64,000 nt of DNA, from contig NZ_JAHUXA010000001.1 in assembly GCF_019218745.1 (NCBI RefSeq), positions 558,001-622,000 on the forward strand, given 5' to 3'. Each line of letters begins with the position of its first letter. Position 1 is the first letter of the stretch. The translations under genes and the position numbers were made by a program. The stretch comes from Enterobacter sp. ENT03 (GTDB taxonomy: Bacteria > Pseudomonadota > Gammaproteobacteria > Enterobacterales > Enterobacteriaceae). The notes beneath the pieces were generated by a model that made no database searches, was not told the origin of the DNA, and saw only the letters and a program-made list of their open reading frames with translations. Below are positions 21,760 through 31,635 of the stretch, in pieces.

Positions 21760-22079
21760 CAGCGGGTTTTCACCGCCGTGCCGCTGATGCTCACCATCAG
21801 CATACTGCTGTCTTTGCCGACGGTTTCATAGTCGATGTCAATGCCGACCACCGCGTCGGCACCCAGCGCTTTCGCCTGCTCTTCCAGTTCACGAAAGGCG
21901 ATTTCACGGGCTTTGCGCAACTCTTTTTCATAGGCGCCAGAACGTCCGCCGACGATGTCGCGGATCCCGGCAAAGAAATCGCGGAAGATATTCGCGCCGA
22001 GGATCGCCTCGCCGGTGACCACGCCGCAGTATTTCACAATTGGCTGGCCTTCAAGCGTAGGGGTCGTTGAAAATTGCAT
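21759..22079 (-). CDS. ybjQ: YbjQ, DUF74 heavy-metal-binding family protein
   Basis: This 106-residue cytoplasmic protein of the UPF0145/DUF74 family forms pentamers in known structures; function is uncertain. It is nearly identical to E. coli YbjQ ([47 protein letters not shown]). It is the first gene of the ybjQ-amiD pair, divergent from ybjP, with a GGAGAAGC ribosome site. Confidence 0.93.
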   Translation of the reverse strand: MQFSTTPTLEGQPIVKYCGVVTGEAILGANIFRDFFAGIRDIVGGRSGAYEKELRKAREIAFRELEEQAKALGADAVVGIDIDYETVGKDSSMLMVSISGTAVKTR

Positions 22080-22184
22080 GTTGCTTCTCCTTTTAACGTT
22101 CAGTGCCTAAACCGCGCATAATCAAACCGATACGCTATCATTGAACAGACAGTACCAATGTAGTCGGTTAATAAGGAAATCATT

Positions 22185-22700
22185 ATGCGCTACTCATTTT
22201 TATCCGTCATTGTACCCTGCGCGCTGGCGTTAAGCGCCTGTACAACGGTAACGCCCGCATTTAAGGATATTGGCACACGCAGCGGCCCTTGCGTTGAAGG
22301 CGGCCCGGACAGTGTGGCACAACAGTTCTACGATTTTCGCATTCAGAACCGCAGCACCGATGCCACCGCGCTGCGCCCATACCTGAGCGACGATCTGGCG
22401 AAACTGCTGGCTGATGCCGGCCGTGATAACAAAAATACCGCGTTCTTGCGCAGCGATCCGTTCTCCAGCCGTACCACTCAGCCAGAGAAAGCCAGCGTCA
22501 GCAGCGCCTCAACCATCCCTAATACCGACGCCCGCAACATTCCGCTGCGCGTGACCCTCACCCAGGGCAGCCAGACGTGGCAGGATGAAGTGCTGATGAT
22601 CCGTGAAGGTCAGTGCTGGGCGGTGGATGACGTGCGTTATCTGGGTGGCAATGCCCATGCCCCTGCCGGGTCGCTGCGTCAGTCTGTCGAGCATCGCTGA
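22185..22700 (+). CDS. ybjP: YbjP, putative lipoprotein (DUF3828-like)
   Basis: This 171-residue predicted lipoprotein has a signal peptide ending in the lipobox LSAC, lipidated at Cys19. The mature part shows a Cys pair (GPCVEGG and EGQCWAV) that could form a disulfide. Function is unknown; E. coli YbjP is the same length class and sits in the same place upstream of artP. Confidence 0.9.
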   Translation: MRYSFLSVIVPCALALSACTTVTPAFKDIGTRSGPCVEGGPDSVAQQFYDFRIQNRSTDATALRPYLSDDLAKLLADAGRDNKNTAFLRSDPFSSRTTQPEKASVSSASTIPNTDARNIPLRVTLTQGSQTWQDEVLMIREGQCWAVDDVRYLGGNAHAPAGSLRQSVEHR

Positions 22701-22921
22701 TAAATTATGCATCATTAACGGGTTAATACTGTTAACCCCCGTAAATTGTCTGGCATTCCGCCGTGAATGCCGACATTTCTACCTGCATCACACCACGTCC
22801 AGGGGTTTGTGCTAACTTTATCACTGGATGCGCTTTATATTTACCTTTTCACGCAGAAATATTGCATAACTATTCTGTCAACGTTACTATTTGCGGCCTC
22901 AATAGCTATTAGATTGCCTCG

Positions 22922-23650
22922 ATGAGTATTCAATTAAACGGCATTAACTGTTTCTACGGCGCCCATCAGGCGCTGTTCGATATCAACCTGGATTGCCCTG
23001 AGGGCGAAACGCTGGTGCTGCTTGGCCCAAGCGGTGCAGGCAAAAGCTCCCTGCTGCGCGTACTCAATCTGCTGGAGATGCCGCGCTCCGGCACGCTCGC
23101 CATTGCCGGCAATCAGTTTGATTTTTCCAAAGCGCCGTCTGACAAGGCGATCCGTAGCCTGCGTCAGAACGTCGGCATGGTGTTCCAGCAATATAATCTG
23201 TGGCCGCACCTGACCGTGGTGCAAAACCTGATCGAAGCCCCCTGCCGTGTGCTGGGTCTGAGCAAAGATCAGGCGCTGGCGCGCGCCGATAAGCTCCTTG
23301 AGCGTCTGCGTCTTAAACCTTACAGCGATCGCTTTCCGTTGCACCTCTCCGGTGGTCAGCAGCAGCGCGTGGCCATTGCCCGTGCGCTGATGATGGAGCC
23401 GCAGGTGCTGCTGTTTGATGAGCCGACCGCCGCGCTGGATCCGGAAATCACCGCGCAGATCGTGAGCATCATCCGTGAGCTGGCGGAAACCCACATTACC
23501 CAGGTGATCGTCACCCACGAAGTAGAAGTGGCGCGCAAGACCGCCAGCCGGGTGGTGTACATGGAAAATGGTCATATTATCGAGCAAGGGGATGCCAGCC
23601 GCTTTGCCGCGCCGCAGACCGATGCTTTTAAACACTACTTATCTCACTGA
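22922..23650 (+). CDS. artP: ArtP, ATPase of the arginine ABC importer
   Basis: ArtP powers L-arginine uptake with ArtQ, ArtM and the binding proteins ArtJ and ArtI. It has 242 residues with Walker [10 protein letters not shown] near 35, signature LSGGQQQR, Walker [12 protein letters not shown] and switch His in VTHE. It starts the artPIQM run. The upstream region holds TGCAT-AACT-ATTCT (22863-22876), a single ARG-box-like sequence lacking a good partner, so ArgR control here is only possible. Confidence 0.97.
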   Translation: MSIQLNGINCFYGAHQALFDINLDCPEGETLVLLGPSGAGKSSLLRVLNLLEMPRSGTLAIAGNQFDFSKAPSDKAIRSLRQNVGMVFQQYNLWPHLTVVQNLIEAPCRVLGLSKDQALARADKLLERLRLKPYSDRFPLHLSGGQQQRVAIARALMMEPQVLLFDEPTAALDPEITAQIVSIIRELAETHITQVIVTHEVEVARKTASRVVYMENGHIIEQGDASRFAAPQTDAFKHYLSH

Positions 23651-23669
23651 TCTTTTCGGGACCATGACA

Positions 23670-24401
23670 ATGAAAAAAGTACTGATTGCCGCCCTGCTCG
23701 CCAGTGTCAGCCTCTCTGCTGGTGCTGCCCAGACTATTCGTTTCGCTACCGAAGCCAGCTACCCTCCGTTTGAATCCACGGATGCGAACAACAAGATCGT
23801 TGGCTTTGACGTCGACCTGGCCAATGCGCTGTGTAAAGAGATCGATGCGACCTGCACCTTTACCAATCAGGCCTTTGACAGCCTGATCCCGAGCCTGAAA
23901 TTCCGTCGTTTCGACGCGGTAATGGCCGGAATGGACATCACCCCGGAGCGTGAAAAACAGGTGCTGTTCACCAACGCCTACTACGACAACTCGGCGCTGT
24001 TTATTGGTCAGAAAGGCAAATTCGCCAGCATTGATGCCCTGAAAGGCAAAAAAGTCGGCGTGCAGAATGGCACCACGCACCAGAAATTCATTACGGATAA
24101 GCACCCGGAAATCACCACCGTGCCTTACGACAGCTATCAGAATGCGAAGCTGGATCTGCAAAATGGGCGTATTGATGCGGTATTCGGTGACACCGCCGTG
24201 GTAACCGAGTGGCTGAAAGCCAGTGACAAGCTGGCCGCGGTAGGCGACAAAGTCACCGATAAAGATTACTTCGGTACCGGTCTGGGTATCGCGGTTCGTC
24301 AGGGCAACACTGAGCTCCAGCAGAAATTTAACGCTGCGCTGGATAAAGTGAAGAAAGATGGCACCTACGAGAACATCTATAACAAATGGTTCCAGAAGTA
24401 A
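23670..24401 (+). CDS. artI: ArtI, periplasmic binding protein of the art system
   Basis: ArtI is a 243-residue class-3 solute-binding protein. It has a signal peptide of about 19 residues ending AGA-A, then FATEASYPPFES and the GFDVDLANALCKEI signature. In E. coli ArtI is a paralogue of ArtJ, and its exact ligand is less clear. MKKVLIAALLAS is the chosen start; an ATG two codons earlier is possible. It begins 19 bases after artP, and artQ follows after six bases. Confidence 0.95.
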   Translation: MKKVLIAALLASVSLSAGAAQTIRFATEASYPPFESTDANNKIVGFDVDLANALCKEIDATCTFTNQAFDSLIPSLKFRRFDAVMAGMDITPEREKQVLFTNAYYDNSALFIGQKGKFASIDALKGKKVGVQNGTTHQKFITDKHPEITTVPYDSYQNAKLDLQNGRIDAVFGDTAVVTEWLKASDKLAAVGDKVTDKDYFGTGLGIAVRQGNTELQQKFNAALDKVKKDGTYENIYNKWFQK

Positions 24402-24407
24402 TCCTTG

Positions 24408-25124
24408 ATGAATGACATGTTCCCTTTAGCAAGCGCCGCCGGGATGACCGTCGGCCTTGCCGTTTGTGCGCTGATCATTGGCCTCGCGCTGGCGATGCTT
24501 TTTGCGGTATGGGAGTCCGTTAAATGGCGTCCTGTCGCATGGGCGGGATCGGCGCTGGTCACGATCCTGCGCGGCCTGCCGGAAATTCTGGTGGTGCTGT
24601 TTGTCTATTTTGGCTCATCACAGCTGCTGTTAATGTTGTCTGACGGCTTCACGCTCAATCTGGGCGTGGTGCAAATCCCGCTGCAAATGCAGATCGAAAA
24701 CTTCGATGTCAGCCCGTTCCTTTGCGGTGTCATTGCGCTGTCGCTGCTGTACGCGGCCTATGCGTCGCAGACGCTGCGCGGCGCGCTGAAAGCCGTTCCG
24801 CTGGGCCAGTGGGAATCCGGCCAGGCGTTGGGCCTGTCGAAAAGCGCGATTTTCTTCCGCCTGGTGATGCCGCAGATGTGGCGTCATGCGCTGCCGGGGC
24901 TGGGCAATCAGTGGCTGGTGCTGCTGAAGGATACGGCGCTGGTGTCGCTGATCAGCGTAAACGATTTGATGTTGCAGACCCGCAGTATCGCCACCCGAAC
25001 CCAGGAGCCTTTTACCTGGTATATCGTGGCGGCGGCCATTTATCTGGTCATTACCCTGCTCAGTCAGTACATCCTCAACCGCATTGATCTGCGCGCGACA
25101 CGTTTTGAGCGGAGAGCTGACTGA
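24408..25124 (+). CDS. artQ: ArtQ, permease of the arginine ABC importer
   Basis: This 238-residue inner-membrane permease has about five helices and the EAA loop region [24 protein letters not shown] that contacts ArtP. It begins six bases after artI. A TTG codon directly precedes the ATG and is not the start. Its stop overlaps the artM ATG (TGATG). Confidence 0.96.
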   Translation: MNDMFPLASAAGMTVGLAVCALIIGLALAMLFAVWESVKWRPVAWAGSALVTILRGLPEILVVLFVYFGSSQLLLMLSDGFTLNLGVVQIPLQMQIENFDVSPFLCGVIALSLLYAAYASQTLRGALKAVPLGQWESGQALGLSKSAIFFRLVMPQMWRHALPGLGNQWLVLLKDTALVSLISVNDLMLQTRSIATRTQEPFTWYIVAAAIYLVITLLSQYILNRIDLRATRFERRAD

Positions 25125-25792
25125 TGCTTGAGTATTTACCTGAACTGATGAAGGGGCTGCACACCAGCCTGACGCTCACCGTGGCGTCCATTCTGGTGGC
25201 GCTGGTGCTGGCGCTGATCTTTACCATTGTGCTGACGCTGAAAACGCCGGTGCTGGTGTGGATCGTGCGCGGTTACATCACGCTGTTTACCGGTACGCCG
25301 CTGCTGGTGCAGATCTTCCTGATTTACTACGGCCCGGGGCAGTTCCCGACGCTACAGGAATATCCGCTGATCTGGCATCTGCTGTCGGAACCCTGGCTGT
25401 GCGCGCTGATTGCCCTGTCACTTAACAGCGCCGCCTATACCACGCAACTGTTTTACGGGGCGATCCGCGCCATCCCGGACGGCCAGTGGCAGTCCTGCGG
25501 CGCGCTGGGCATGAGTAAAAAAGATACGCTGGCGATCCTGCTGCCGTACGCTTTTAAACGCGCCCTCTCCTCCTATTCCAACGAAGTGGTATTAGTATTC
25601 AAAAGCACCTCATTGGCCTATACCATCACGTTGATGGAAGTCATGGGCCACGGGCAGCTGCTGTATGGCCGGACGTATGATGTGATGGTATTCGGCGCAG
25701 CCGGCCTTATCTATCTGATAGTTAATGGCTTGCTGACGCTGATGATGCGTTTGATCGAGCGTCGGGCGCTGGCCTTTGAACGGCGTAATTAA
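25124..25792 (+). CDS. artM: ArtM, permease of the arginine ABC importer
   Basis: This 222-residue permease is the partner of ArtQ, with about five membrane helices and the EAA loop DGQWQSCGALGMSKKDTLAILLP. It overlaps artQ by one base and is the last gene before a strong terminator, so artPIQM is one unit and artJ a separate one. Confidence 0.96.
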   Translation: MLEYLPELMKGLHTSLTLTVASILVALVLALIFTIVLTLKTPVLVWIVRGYITLFTGTPLLVQIFLIYYGPGQFPTLQEYPLIWHLLSEPWLCALIALSLNSAAYTTQLFYGAIRAIPDGQWQSCGALGMSKKDTLAILLPYAFKRALSSYSNEVVLVFKSTSLAYTITLMEVMGHGQLLYGRTYDVMVFGAAGLIYLIVNGLLTLMMRLIERRALAFERRN

Positions 25793-25804
25793 GTCGTAAA
25801 ATCA

Positions 25805-25826
25805 GGCGGGGCAACCCGCCTTTTTT
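25805..25826 (+). terminator. artPIQM terminator
   Basis: A GGCGGG / CCCGCC stem with GCAA loop is followed by TTTTTT, 12 bases after the artM stop. Confidence 0.88.
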
Positions 25827-25835
25827 ACATCCGTG

Positions 25836-25874
25836 AAAATATAATTAATCATAAATATTGCATATAAATTCATT
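25836..25874 (+). promoter_or_regulatory. Tandem ARG boxes (ArgR operator) of artJ
   Basis: The downstream box TGCAT-ATAA-ATTCA (core 25859-25872) differs from the ArgR consensus TGAAT-N4-ATTCA at one conserved base. A weaker box with its core at 25838-25851 lies exactly 21 bases upstream, giving the 3-bp gap typical of ArgR operators. E. coli artJ is known to be repressed by ArgR with arginine. Confidence 0.6.
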
Positions 25875-25943
25875 AACTGGCATTGTTAGCCCCATGCCGC
25901 AGACACGGTAAAAACAATAAGACTGACAGACAGGAGCTCCACC

Positions 25944-26675
25944 ATGAAAAAGTTAGTTCTGGCCGCTATCCTTGCCACCTTTGCAGCCGGTGCCGCTGCC
26001 GCCGACAAAATCAGCTTCGGCGTTTCCGCTACTTATCCGCCGTTTGAGTCCCTGGATGCCAGCAATCAGATCGTCGGTTTTGATCTCGATTTAGCGAAAG
26101 CGCTGTGTAAACAGATGCAGGCCGAATGCACCTTCACAAACCATGCCTTTGACAGCCTGATCCCGGCGCTGAAGTTTAAAAAATATGACGCGGTGATTTC
26201 CGGTATGGACATTACGCCGGATCGCAGCAAGCAGGTGGCCTTTACCGAGCCGTACTACGCCAACTCAGCGGTGGTGATCGCCAAAAAAGGCGCGTTTAAC
26301 TCTTTTGAAGAGCTGAAAGGGAAACGCATCGGCATGGAAAACGGCACCACGCACCAGAAATATCTGCAGGATCAGCATCCGGAAGTGAAAACCGTAGCCT
26401 ATGACAGCTACCAGAATGCGATTATCGATCTGAAAAATGGCCGTATCGATGGCGTGTTTGGTGATACCGCGGTGGTAAACGAGTGGCTTAAAACCAACCC
26501 GCAACTGGGTACCGCCACGCCGAAAGTGACCGATCCGCAGTACTTCGGCACCGGCCTTGGCATTGCTGTACGTCCGGATAACAAGGCGTTGCTGGAAAAA
26601 CTGAATGCCGCGCTGAAAGCCATCAAATCCGACGGCACTTATCAGAAAATCAGCGATCAGTGGTTCCCGCAGTAA
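25944..26675 (+). CDS. artJ: ArtJ, arginine-specific periplasmic binding protein
   Basis: ArtJ is the high-affinity L-arginine binding protein for ArtQMP. It has 243 residues with a signal peptide of about 19 residues ending AAA-A and the GFDLDLAKALCKQM signature. It is paralogous to ArtI over the full length (shared blocks such as NGTTHQK and GRIDGVFGDTAVV). It has its own promoter with ARG boxes, and CAGGAGCTCC provides the ribosome site. Confidence 0.96.
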   Translation: MKKLVLAAILATFAAGAAAADKISFGVSATYPPFESLDASNQIVGFDLDLAKALCKQMQAECTFTNHAFDSLIPALKFKKYDAVISGMDITPDRSKQVAFTEPYYANSAVVIAKKGAFNSFEELKGKRIGMENGTTHQKYLQDQHPEVKTVAYDSYQNAIIDLKNGRIDGVFGDTAVVNEWLKTNPQLGTATPKVTDPQYFGTGLGIAVRPDNKALLEKLNAALKAIKSDGTYQKISDQWFPQ

Positions 26676-26687
26676 TACGCCCTTCCC

Positions 26688-26775
26688 GCCCGGCGGCGCG
26701 TCGCTTGCCGGGCCTACAGATGTGGATCGCCTTTACACGTCACGTAGGCCGGGTAAGCGCCAGCGCCACCCGGCA
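26688..26775. repeat. BIME between artJ and rlmC
   Basis: Two REP units lie in opposite orientation: GCCCGGC...GCCGGGCCTAC at 26688-26717 and GTAGGCCGGG...CCCGGCA at 26744-26775. They fill the gap between the converging artJ and rlmC. Confidence 0.8.
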
Positions 26776-26793
26776 TTTAGCGCGCCCCCGGCA

Positions 26794-27921
26794 TTACTCC
26801 CGTACTAACAACGTCAGCACTTCGTAATGCGCGGTATGCGGGAACATATCAAACAACTGCACACGACTGATGCGGTAACCCGGCAGTTCACGCAAATCCT
26901 TCGCCATACTCTGCGCATTACAGCTGGAATAGATGATAAATGGCGGAGCCATGCGCGCCAGATACTCACACAGCGCCTTGCCGATACCACGGCGCGGCGG
27001 GTTGACCAGCACCAGTTCCGGCACTTCCCCCTGGGCGGTGGCGAAATGTGTAGAATCCAGCGCCTGAAACTGTAAGTTATCCAGGCCGAGCACCTGTGCC
27101 GACGCTCTGGCGCAGGCAATGGCTTCCGGGGCGATCTCAATACCCGTCAGCTTCATCTGCGGCGTGGCGCAATGTAGCCCGAAGCCGCCGACGCCACAAA
27201 ACAGATCCCACATATGCGTGACCGGCAGCGCCCGCACCCAGTCCCGCGCCGTGGCGTACAGGCGGCTCGCCACCTGCGGGTTGGTCTGGAAAAAGCTCTG
27301 CGGGCGGATCCACAGCGGCACGCCGTTGAAATTCTCCGCCAGCGCCTGCTGCCCGGTGAGATAAATCTCCTGCTCCCCTTCCATGATCGCCATATGCACC
27401 GGCTGAATATTCGCGGTGATCACCTTCAGCTGCGGCAGTTGCGCCTGTAATTCCGGCAGCGCCGCACGCAGTTGCGCCAGTTTGGCATCCGAACGCAGAA
27501 CAAAACGCAGCATCATGCCGCCATCCTGCTGGCTTTCGGTGAGTAACAGGTATTTGAGTTCGCCGCGCTTTCGCGCCACGTTGTAGGGCGTCAGGCCCGC
27601 GCGGGCGATAAAGGGTTTCAGCGCCGCAAAGACCGGGTAAAACGAGGCGGGATAGAGCGGGCAGCCGGTCAGATCTTCCGGCGTACCATCGCGATGCAGC
27701 ATGCCGAGCAGCGGTTTTTCGACGCTGCCGCTGACCACCATTTTCGCTTTGTTGCGAAAGCCCTGCTCCGGGCCGCTCACCGGTGCGCACCACTCGGCTA
27801 CCGGCATTCCCTCCAGCAAGGTACGGAGATCGGCCATTTTGGCGTCAAGCTGACGGGCGACGGGCTGTTCGATCCACTGACAGGATCGGCAACGACCCGC
27901 GTCATAGAGTGCGCACTGCAT
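26794..27921 (-). CDS. rlmC: 23S rRNA m5U747 methyltransferase
   Basis: RlmC (RumB) methylates U747 of 23S rRNA with S-adenosylmethionine. It has 375 residues. The [4Fe-4S] cysteines include C3, C11 and C14 plus the one in TGCPLYP. The Rossmann methyltransferase domain shows [12 protein letters not shown], the LVNPPRRG motif and the nucleophile Cys in YSSCNAQ. Unlike RlmD it lacks a TRAM domain. It is transcribed away from ybjO. Confidence 0.96.
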   Translation of the reverse strand: MQCALYDAGRCRSCQWIEQPVARQLDAKMADLRTLLEGMPVAEWCAPVSGPEQGFRNKAKMVVSGSVEKPLLGMLHRDGTPEDLTGCPLYPASFYPVFAALKPFIARAGLTPYNVARKRGELKYLLLTESQQDGGMMLRFVLRSDAKLAQLRAALPELQAQLPQLKVITANIQPVHMAIMEGEQEIYLTGQQALAENFNGVPLWIRPQSFFQTNPQVASRLYATARDWVRALPVTHMWDLFCGVGGFGLHCATPQMKLTGIEIAPEAIACARASAQVLGLDNLQFQALDSTHFATAQGEVPELVLVNPPRRGIGKALCEYLARMAPPFIIYSSCNAQSMAKDLRELPGYRISRVQLFDMFPHTAHYEVLTLLVRE

Positions 27922-27963
27922 GATGAAAACCTTAATTTTTGCGGGGCGGGGATTGTACCACCG

Positions 27964-28428
27964 TTAACGCAGATGGAAAAAGCGTCGGCTGGGCGAGGGC
28001 ACGAACAGCAGAAAAAGGATCAGCAAATCAGGCAGTTTTTGCATAAACAGGGAGTGGAGGATCTCGCGTTTGGATTCGCCAGCGATACTGAAAAGCTCCG
28101 GATAACCGTAGCCCAGCGAGGCCGCCCATAAATAGCCGGTCGCCACGATTTGCGAAGCAAGATAGAGCCAGCGCGCCCAGTTACGCCCTTTGCCCATGGA
28201 AAACGCACAGTAAAATTCGACAAACAGCAGCACCAGGCTGCCGAGAAAAATCAGCGTCAGATCCCAGGTCTGCGCACTACGATGGACAAAGTCCACCACG
28301 CCGCGCACACCCAGCAGGTCGAAGAGCATGATCAGATCAACGCAGCGCGTGGTAATGATGGCGATAGCCGCCACCTGAACCAGCGCCGGGACGTTGAGCC
28401 GGGCATGCATCCCTGGTCTCTTGCTCAT
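27964..28428 (-). CDS. ybjO: YbjO, DUF2593 inner-membrane protein
   Basis: This roughly 154-residue membrane protein of unknown function has four hydrophobic segments, matching E. coli YbjO from RPGMHARLNVPALVQ onward. The longest frame starts at an ATG at 28482, but that codon lies inside the potI terminator stem and cannot be a natural start. I use the ATG at 28428 (MSKRPGM); a TTG at 28437 has a better-placed AGGGAAGAG and is a fair alternative. It lies downstream of potFGHI in the same direction. Confidence 0.82.
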   Translation of the reverse strand: MSKRPGMHARLNVPALVQVAAIAIITTRCVDLIMLFDLLGVRGVVDFVHRSAQTWDLTLIFLGSLVLLFVEFYCAFSMGKGRNWARWLYLASQIVATGYLWAASLGYGYPELFSIAGESKREILHSLFMQKLPDLLILFLLFVPSPSRRFFHLR

Positions 28429-28455
28429 TAAATCCAATGCGTTCTCTTCCCTGCG

Positions 28456-28483
28456 AAAAAAATGCCGCGACAGGCGCGGCATT
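28456..28483 (-). terminator. potFGHI operon terminator
   Basis: A perfect 9-bp stem AATGCCGCG / CGCGGCATT with a 5-base loop is followed, on the minus strand, by seven T. It lies 26 bases after the potI stop. Confidence 0.88.
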
Positions 28484-28509
28484 GCGATCTTAACGAGATT
28501 TTAGTGCCA

Positions 28510-29355
28510 TCAGCCGCGTCTTGCACGCTGGATGTCACGCACTCGCTGCTTTTCTGCGCGCGCCATAATATACCAGGCGATAAAACCAACAATTCCCACG
28601 ACGCCAAGGATGATCGACGCCAGCGCGTTGATTTCCGGGTTCACGCCCATACGCACGCTGGAGAAGACCAGCATCGGCAACGTGGTCGCCCCCGGCCCGG
28701 ACACAAAGCTGGCGATCACCAGATCGTCCAGCGAAAGCGTAAACGCCAGCAGCCAGCCAGAAATAATTGCTGGCATGATCATCGGCAGCGTAATGATAAA
28801 GAACACTTTCAGCGGTGTTGCCCCCAGATCCATCGCCGCTTCTTCAATGGATTGATCCAGTTCGCGTAATCGTGCAGAGATCACCACCGCCACATAAGCG
28901 GTACAGAAAGTGACGTGCGCAAGCCAGATGGTCAGCATTCCGCGATCCGCAGGCCAGCCAATGGCATGGGCGAGCGCAACAAACAGCAGCAGCAGCGACA
29001 GCCCGGTGATGACATCCGGCATAACCAGCGGCGCGGTGATCATAAAAGCAAAGCCGTTGGAGCCGCGAAAGCGCCCGAAACGCACCATGACGACCGCCGC
29101 GATAGTCCCGAGAAATACCGCCATCGTGGCCGCGCAGGCGGCAATCGTCAGGCTTAATCCGACGGCGCTCATCATCGCGTCATCACGGAATAGCTCGCCG
29201 TACCAGCGGGTCGACCACCCTGCCCATACCGTCACCAGCTTGGAGCTGTTGAAGGAGTACACCACCAGCATCAGCATCGGCGCATACAGGAAGGTGAAGC
29301 TTAGCACGAGGATCAAAATACGCCATGGCGAGCGCACTACCGGTAAGTTGTTCAT
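28510..29355 (-). CDS. potI: PotI, permease of the putrescine ABC importer
   Basis: This 281-residue inner-membrane permease of PotFGHI has six hydrophobic helices and the EAA loop EEAAMDLGATPLKVFFIITLPMI. It is the fourth gene of the operon and overlaps potH by four bases. The partner permease is PotH and the ATPase is PotG. Confidence 0.96.
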   Translation of the reverse strand: MNNLPVVRSPWRILILVLSFTFLYAPMLMLVVYSFNSSKLVTVWAGWSTRWYGELFRDDAMMSAVGLSLTIAACAATMAVFLGTIAAVVMVRFGRFRGSNGFAFMITAPLVMPDVITGLSLLLLFVALAHAIGWPADRGMLTIWLAHVTFCTAYVAVVISARLRELDQSIEEAAMDLGATPLKVFFIITLPMIMPAIISGWLLAFTLSLDDLVIASFVSGPGATTLPMLVFSSVRMGVNPEINALASIILGVVGIVGFIAWYIMARAEKQRVRDIQRARRG

Positions 29356-30305
29356 GCGTGGTCCCCCGTGCCTTTACTCTGGTGTTTGTGGAACCACATG
29401 ATCGGCACAATCAGCAGCAACAGCATGATGATCGCCACCGACGAGGCCACCGGCCAGTCGCGGTTATTAAAGAACTCCTGCCACAGTACGCGGCCAATCA
29501 TAATGCTGTCCGGGCCGCCCAACAGTTCCGGGATCACAAACTCCCCTACCGCCGGAATAAATACCAGCATGGAACCGGCAATAATGCCGCCCTTGGTCAG
29601 AGGCACAATCACGCTGAAGAAGGTTTTCAGCGGACGCGCGCCGAGATCGAGCGAGGCTTCGACCAGCGAGTAATCAATGCGTGTTAAGGCGGTGTAGATC
29701 GGCAGCACCATAAACGGCAGATAGGCATACACGATGCCGATATAGACCGCGAGATTGGTGTGCAGGATCGTCAGCGGCTGATCGATTACCCCAAGCCACA
29801 GCAAAAAGTTATTCAGAATACCGTTATTTTTCAGGATCCCCATCCAGGCGTATACGCGGATCAAAAACGAGGTCCACGACGGCAAAATTACCAGCAACAG
29901 CAGGATGTTACGCGTCGAAGGTTTACTGTGCGCCACCGCCCACGCCAGCGGATAACCCATCGCCAGACAGCAGAGCGTAGAGACTGCCGCCACCTGCAAA
30001 GACTGAAGATAGGCTTCGAAATAGAGCGGATCGTCGGTCAGTTGCAGGAAGTTATTGATGTTCAGCGTCAGACTGAGCTGCCCGTCTTCCCAGGACATCA
30101 GATCGGTATACGGCGGGATCGCGCGCGCCATTTCTGCAAGGCTTATCTTAAAGACGATCAAAAATGGCAGCAGAAACAGCAGGCACAGCCAGATATAGGG
30201 CAGCGCGATGACAACTTTGCGCCCGTGCTTCATCTGCATACGCGCCAGCCACAGCGTAAACCCGCCCGTTTTTTGCGCGCGGGCCGGTAATTCAGGTGTA
30301 CTCAT
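29352..30305 (-). CDS. potH: PotH, permease of the putrescine ABC importer
   Basis: This 317-residue permease is paired with PotI. An N-terminal cytoplasmic stretch precedes the first helix near 35, and the EAA loop VEASLDLGARPLKTFFSVIVPLT sits near 220. It begins nine bases after potG and is translationally coupled to potI through a 4-base overlap. Confidence 0.96.
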   Translation of the reverse strand: MSTPELPARAQKTGGFTLWLARMQMKHGRKVVIALPYIWLCLLFLLPFLIVFKISLAEMARAIPPYTDLMSWEDGQLSLTLNINNFLQLTDDPLYFEAYLQSLQVAAVSTLCCLAMGYPLAWAVAHSKPSTRNILLLLVILPSWTSFLIRVYAWMGILKNNGILNNFLLWLGVIDQPLTILHTNLAVYIGIVYAYLPFMVLPIYTALTRIDYSLVEASLDLGARPLKTFFSVIVPLTKGGIIAGSMLVFIPAVGEFVIPELLGGPDSIMIGRVLWQEFFNNRDWPVASSVAIIMLLLLIVPIMWFHKHQSKGTGDHA

Positions 30306-30314
30306 CGCCGCTCC

Positions 30315-31448
30315 TTAAACCGTCAGTACCACACAACTGTCGGCATCCCAGCACAGACGCACTTCGTCGCCCCATGTTGGTAAGCCTTTGCGGTAGCGGT
30401 GCGCATTCTGTAACTGCGCGCTGATCATCTGCCCGCTGTGCAGGCGCACGTGATAAATCGACAGATCGCCCAGATACGCAATGTGCACCACTTCGCCTAA
30501 GGCAAAGTTGTAGCCATCCGCAGGCGGATCTTCGCAGAGCATGATTTTTTCCGGGCGCAGCGCGATGTAGACCGGCACGTTGTCCACCACCGAGGCGTCG
30601 GGATCGACCTTCAGCGGATGCACCAGCCCCGGAGACTCGATCACCAGACCATCTTCCTCGCGCGCTTTCAGCAGCCCTTCGAAGACGTTCACCGACCCGA
30701 TAAATTCGGCGCTGTAGCGGGTGGTCGGATGCTCGTAGATCTCTTCCGGCTCGCCGATTTGTACGAACTTACCGCGGTTCATGATGGCGATACGTCCGGC
30801 CATGGTCATCGCTTCTTCCTGATCGTGGGTGACCATCACGCAGGTCACGCCGACGCGCTCCAGAATATCCACCACTTCCAGCTGCATGCGGTCGCGCAGT
30901 TTTTTATCCAGCGCGCCCATTGGCTCATCGAGCAGCAGCAGCTTGGGGCGTTTCGCCAGGCTGCGCGCCAGCGCCACACGCTGACGCTGGCCGCCGGAAA
31001 GCTGATGCGGTTTGCGTTTGGCAAACTCCGACATATGCACCAGGTTGAGCATTTCGGCGACGCGGCTGGTGATTTCCGCTTTCGGCAGCTTGTCCTGCTT
31101 CAGACCGAAGGCGATATTCTGCTCCACCGTCATGTGCGGAAACAGCGCGTAGGACTGAAACATCATATTGATCGGGCGCAGATAAGGCGGTACATGGGCG
31201 AGATCGACACCGTCGAGCATAATCTGCCCGGTGGTCGGCTGCTCAAACCCGGCCAGCATCCGCAGTAGTGTGGATTTACCGCAGCCGGACGCGCCCAGCA
31301 GGGCAAAAATCTCGCCTTTGTAGATGGTGAGGCTGACATCATCGACAGCGTGCTGACCATCAAAGGATTTGGTCAGATTTCGGATTTCCAGCAGCGGCGT
31401 TAACGCCTTGCGGGACTTCGCTTGTGGGCGGGGGGTAGCCTCATTCAC
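30315..31448 (-). CDS. potG: PotG, ATPase of the putrescine ABC importer
   Basis: This 377-residue ATPase has Walker A GASGCGKST, signature LSGGQRQR, Walker B LLLDEPMGALD and switch His in VTHDQEE. A C-terminal TOBE regulatory domain starts at about 290. The frame is open to an ATG at 31496, but the family start is the GTG at 31448 (VNEATPRPQAK), which has GGAGAG just upstream. A BIME of about 110 bases separates it from potF, which may lower expression relative to the binding protein. Confidence 0.96.
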   Translation of the reverse strand: MNEATPRPQAKSRKALTPLLEIRNLTKSFDGQHAVDDVSLTIYKGEIFALLGASGCGKSTLLRMLAGFEQPTTGQIMLDGVDLAHVPPYLRPINMMFQSYALFPHMTVEQNIAFGLKQDKLPKAEITSRVAEMLNLVHMSEFAKRKPHQLSGGQRQRVALARSLAKRPKLLLLDEPMGALDKKLRDRMQLEVVDILERVGVTCVMVTHDQEEAMTMAGRIAIMNRGKFVQIGEPEEIYEHPTTRYSAEFIGSVNVFEGLLKAREEDGLVIESPGLVHPLKVDPDASVVDNVPVYIALRPEKIMLCEDPPADGYNFALGEVVHIAYLGDLSIYHVRLHSGQMISAQLQNAHRYRKGLPTWGDEVRLCWDADSCVVLTV

Positions 31449-31507
31449 GGGGTGCTCTCCGGCATAGAACAAATATGAGTGCAAACGCACCGGCATGGTG
31501 CGAATTA

Positions 31508-31620
31508 CCCGGTGGCGCTGACGCCTGCCGGGTTAGTGGCATTTGCCCGGTGGCGCTGTGCTTACCAGGCCTACACGATCGCAGGACCGTAGGCCGGGCA
31601 AGCAAAGCGCCGCCCGGTGA
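31508..31620. repeat. BIME between potF and potG
   Basis: At least three REP units occur: CCCGGTGGCG...CCTGCCGGG, GCCCGGTGGCG...AGGCCTAC and GTAGGCCGGGC...CGCCCGGTGA. As an intra-operon hairpin cluster it could stabilise the upstream potF message. Confidence 0.8.
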
Positions 31621-31635
31621 CAGTTTCAAATGACG

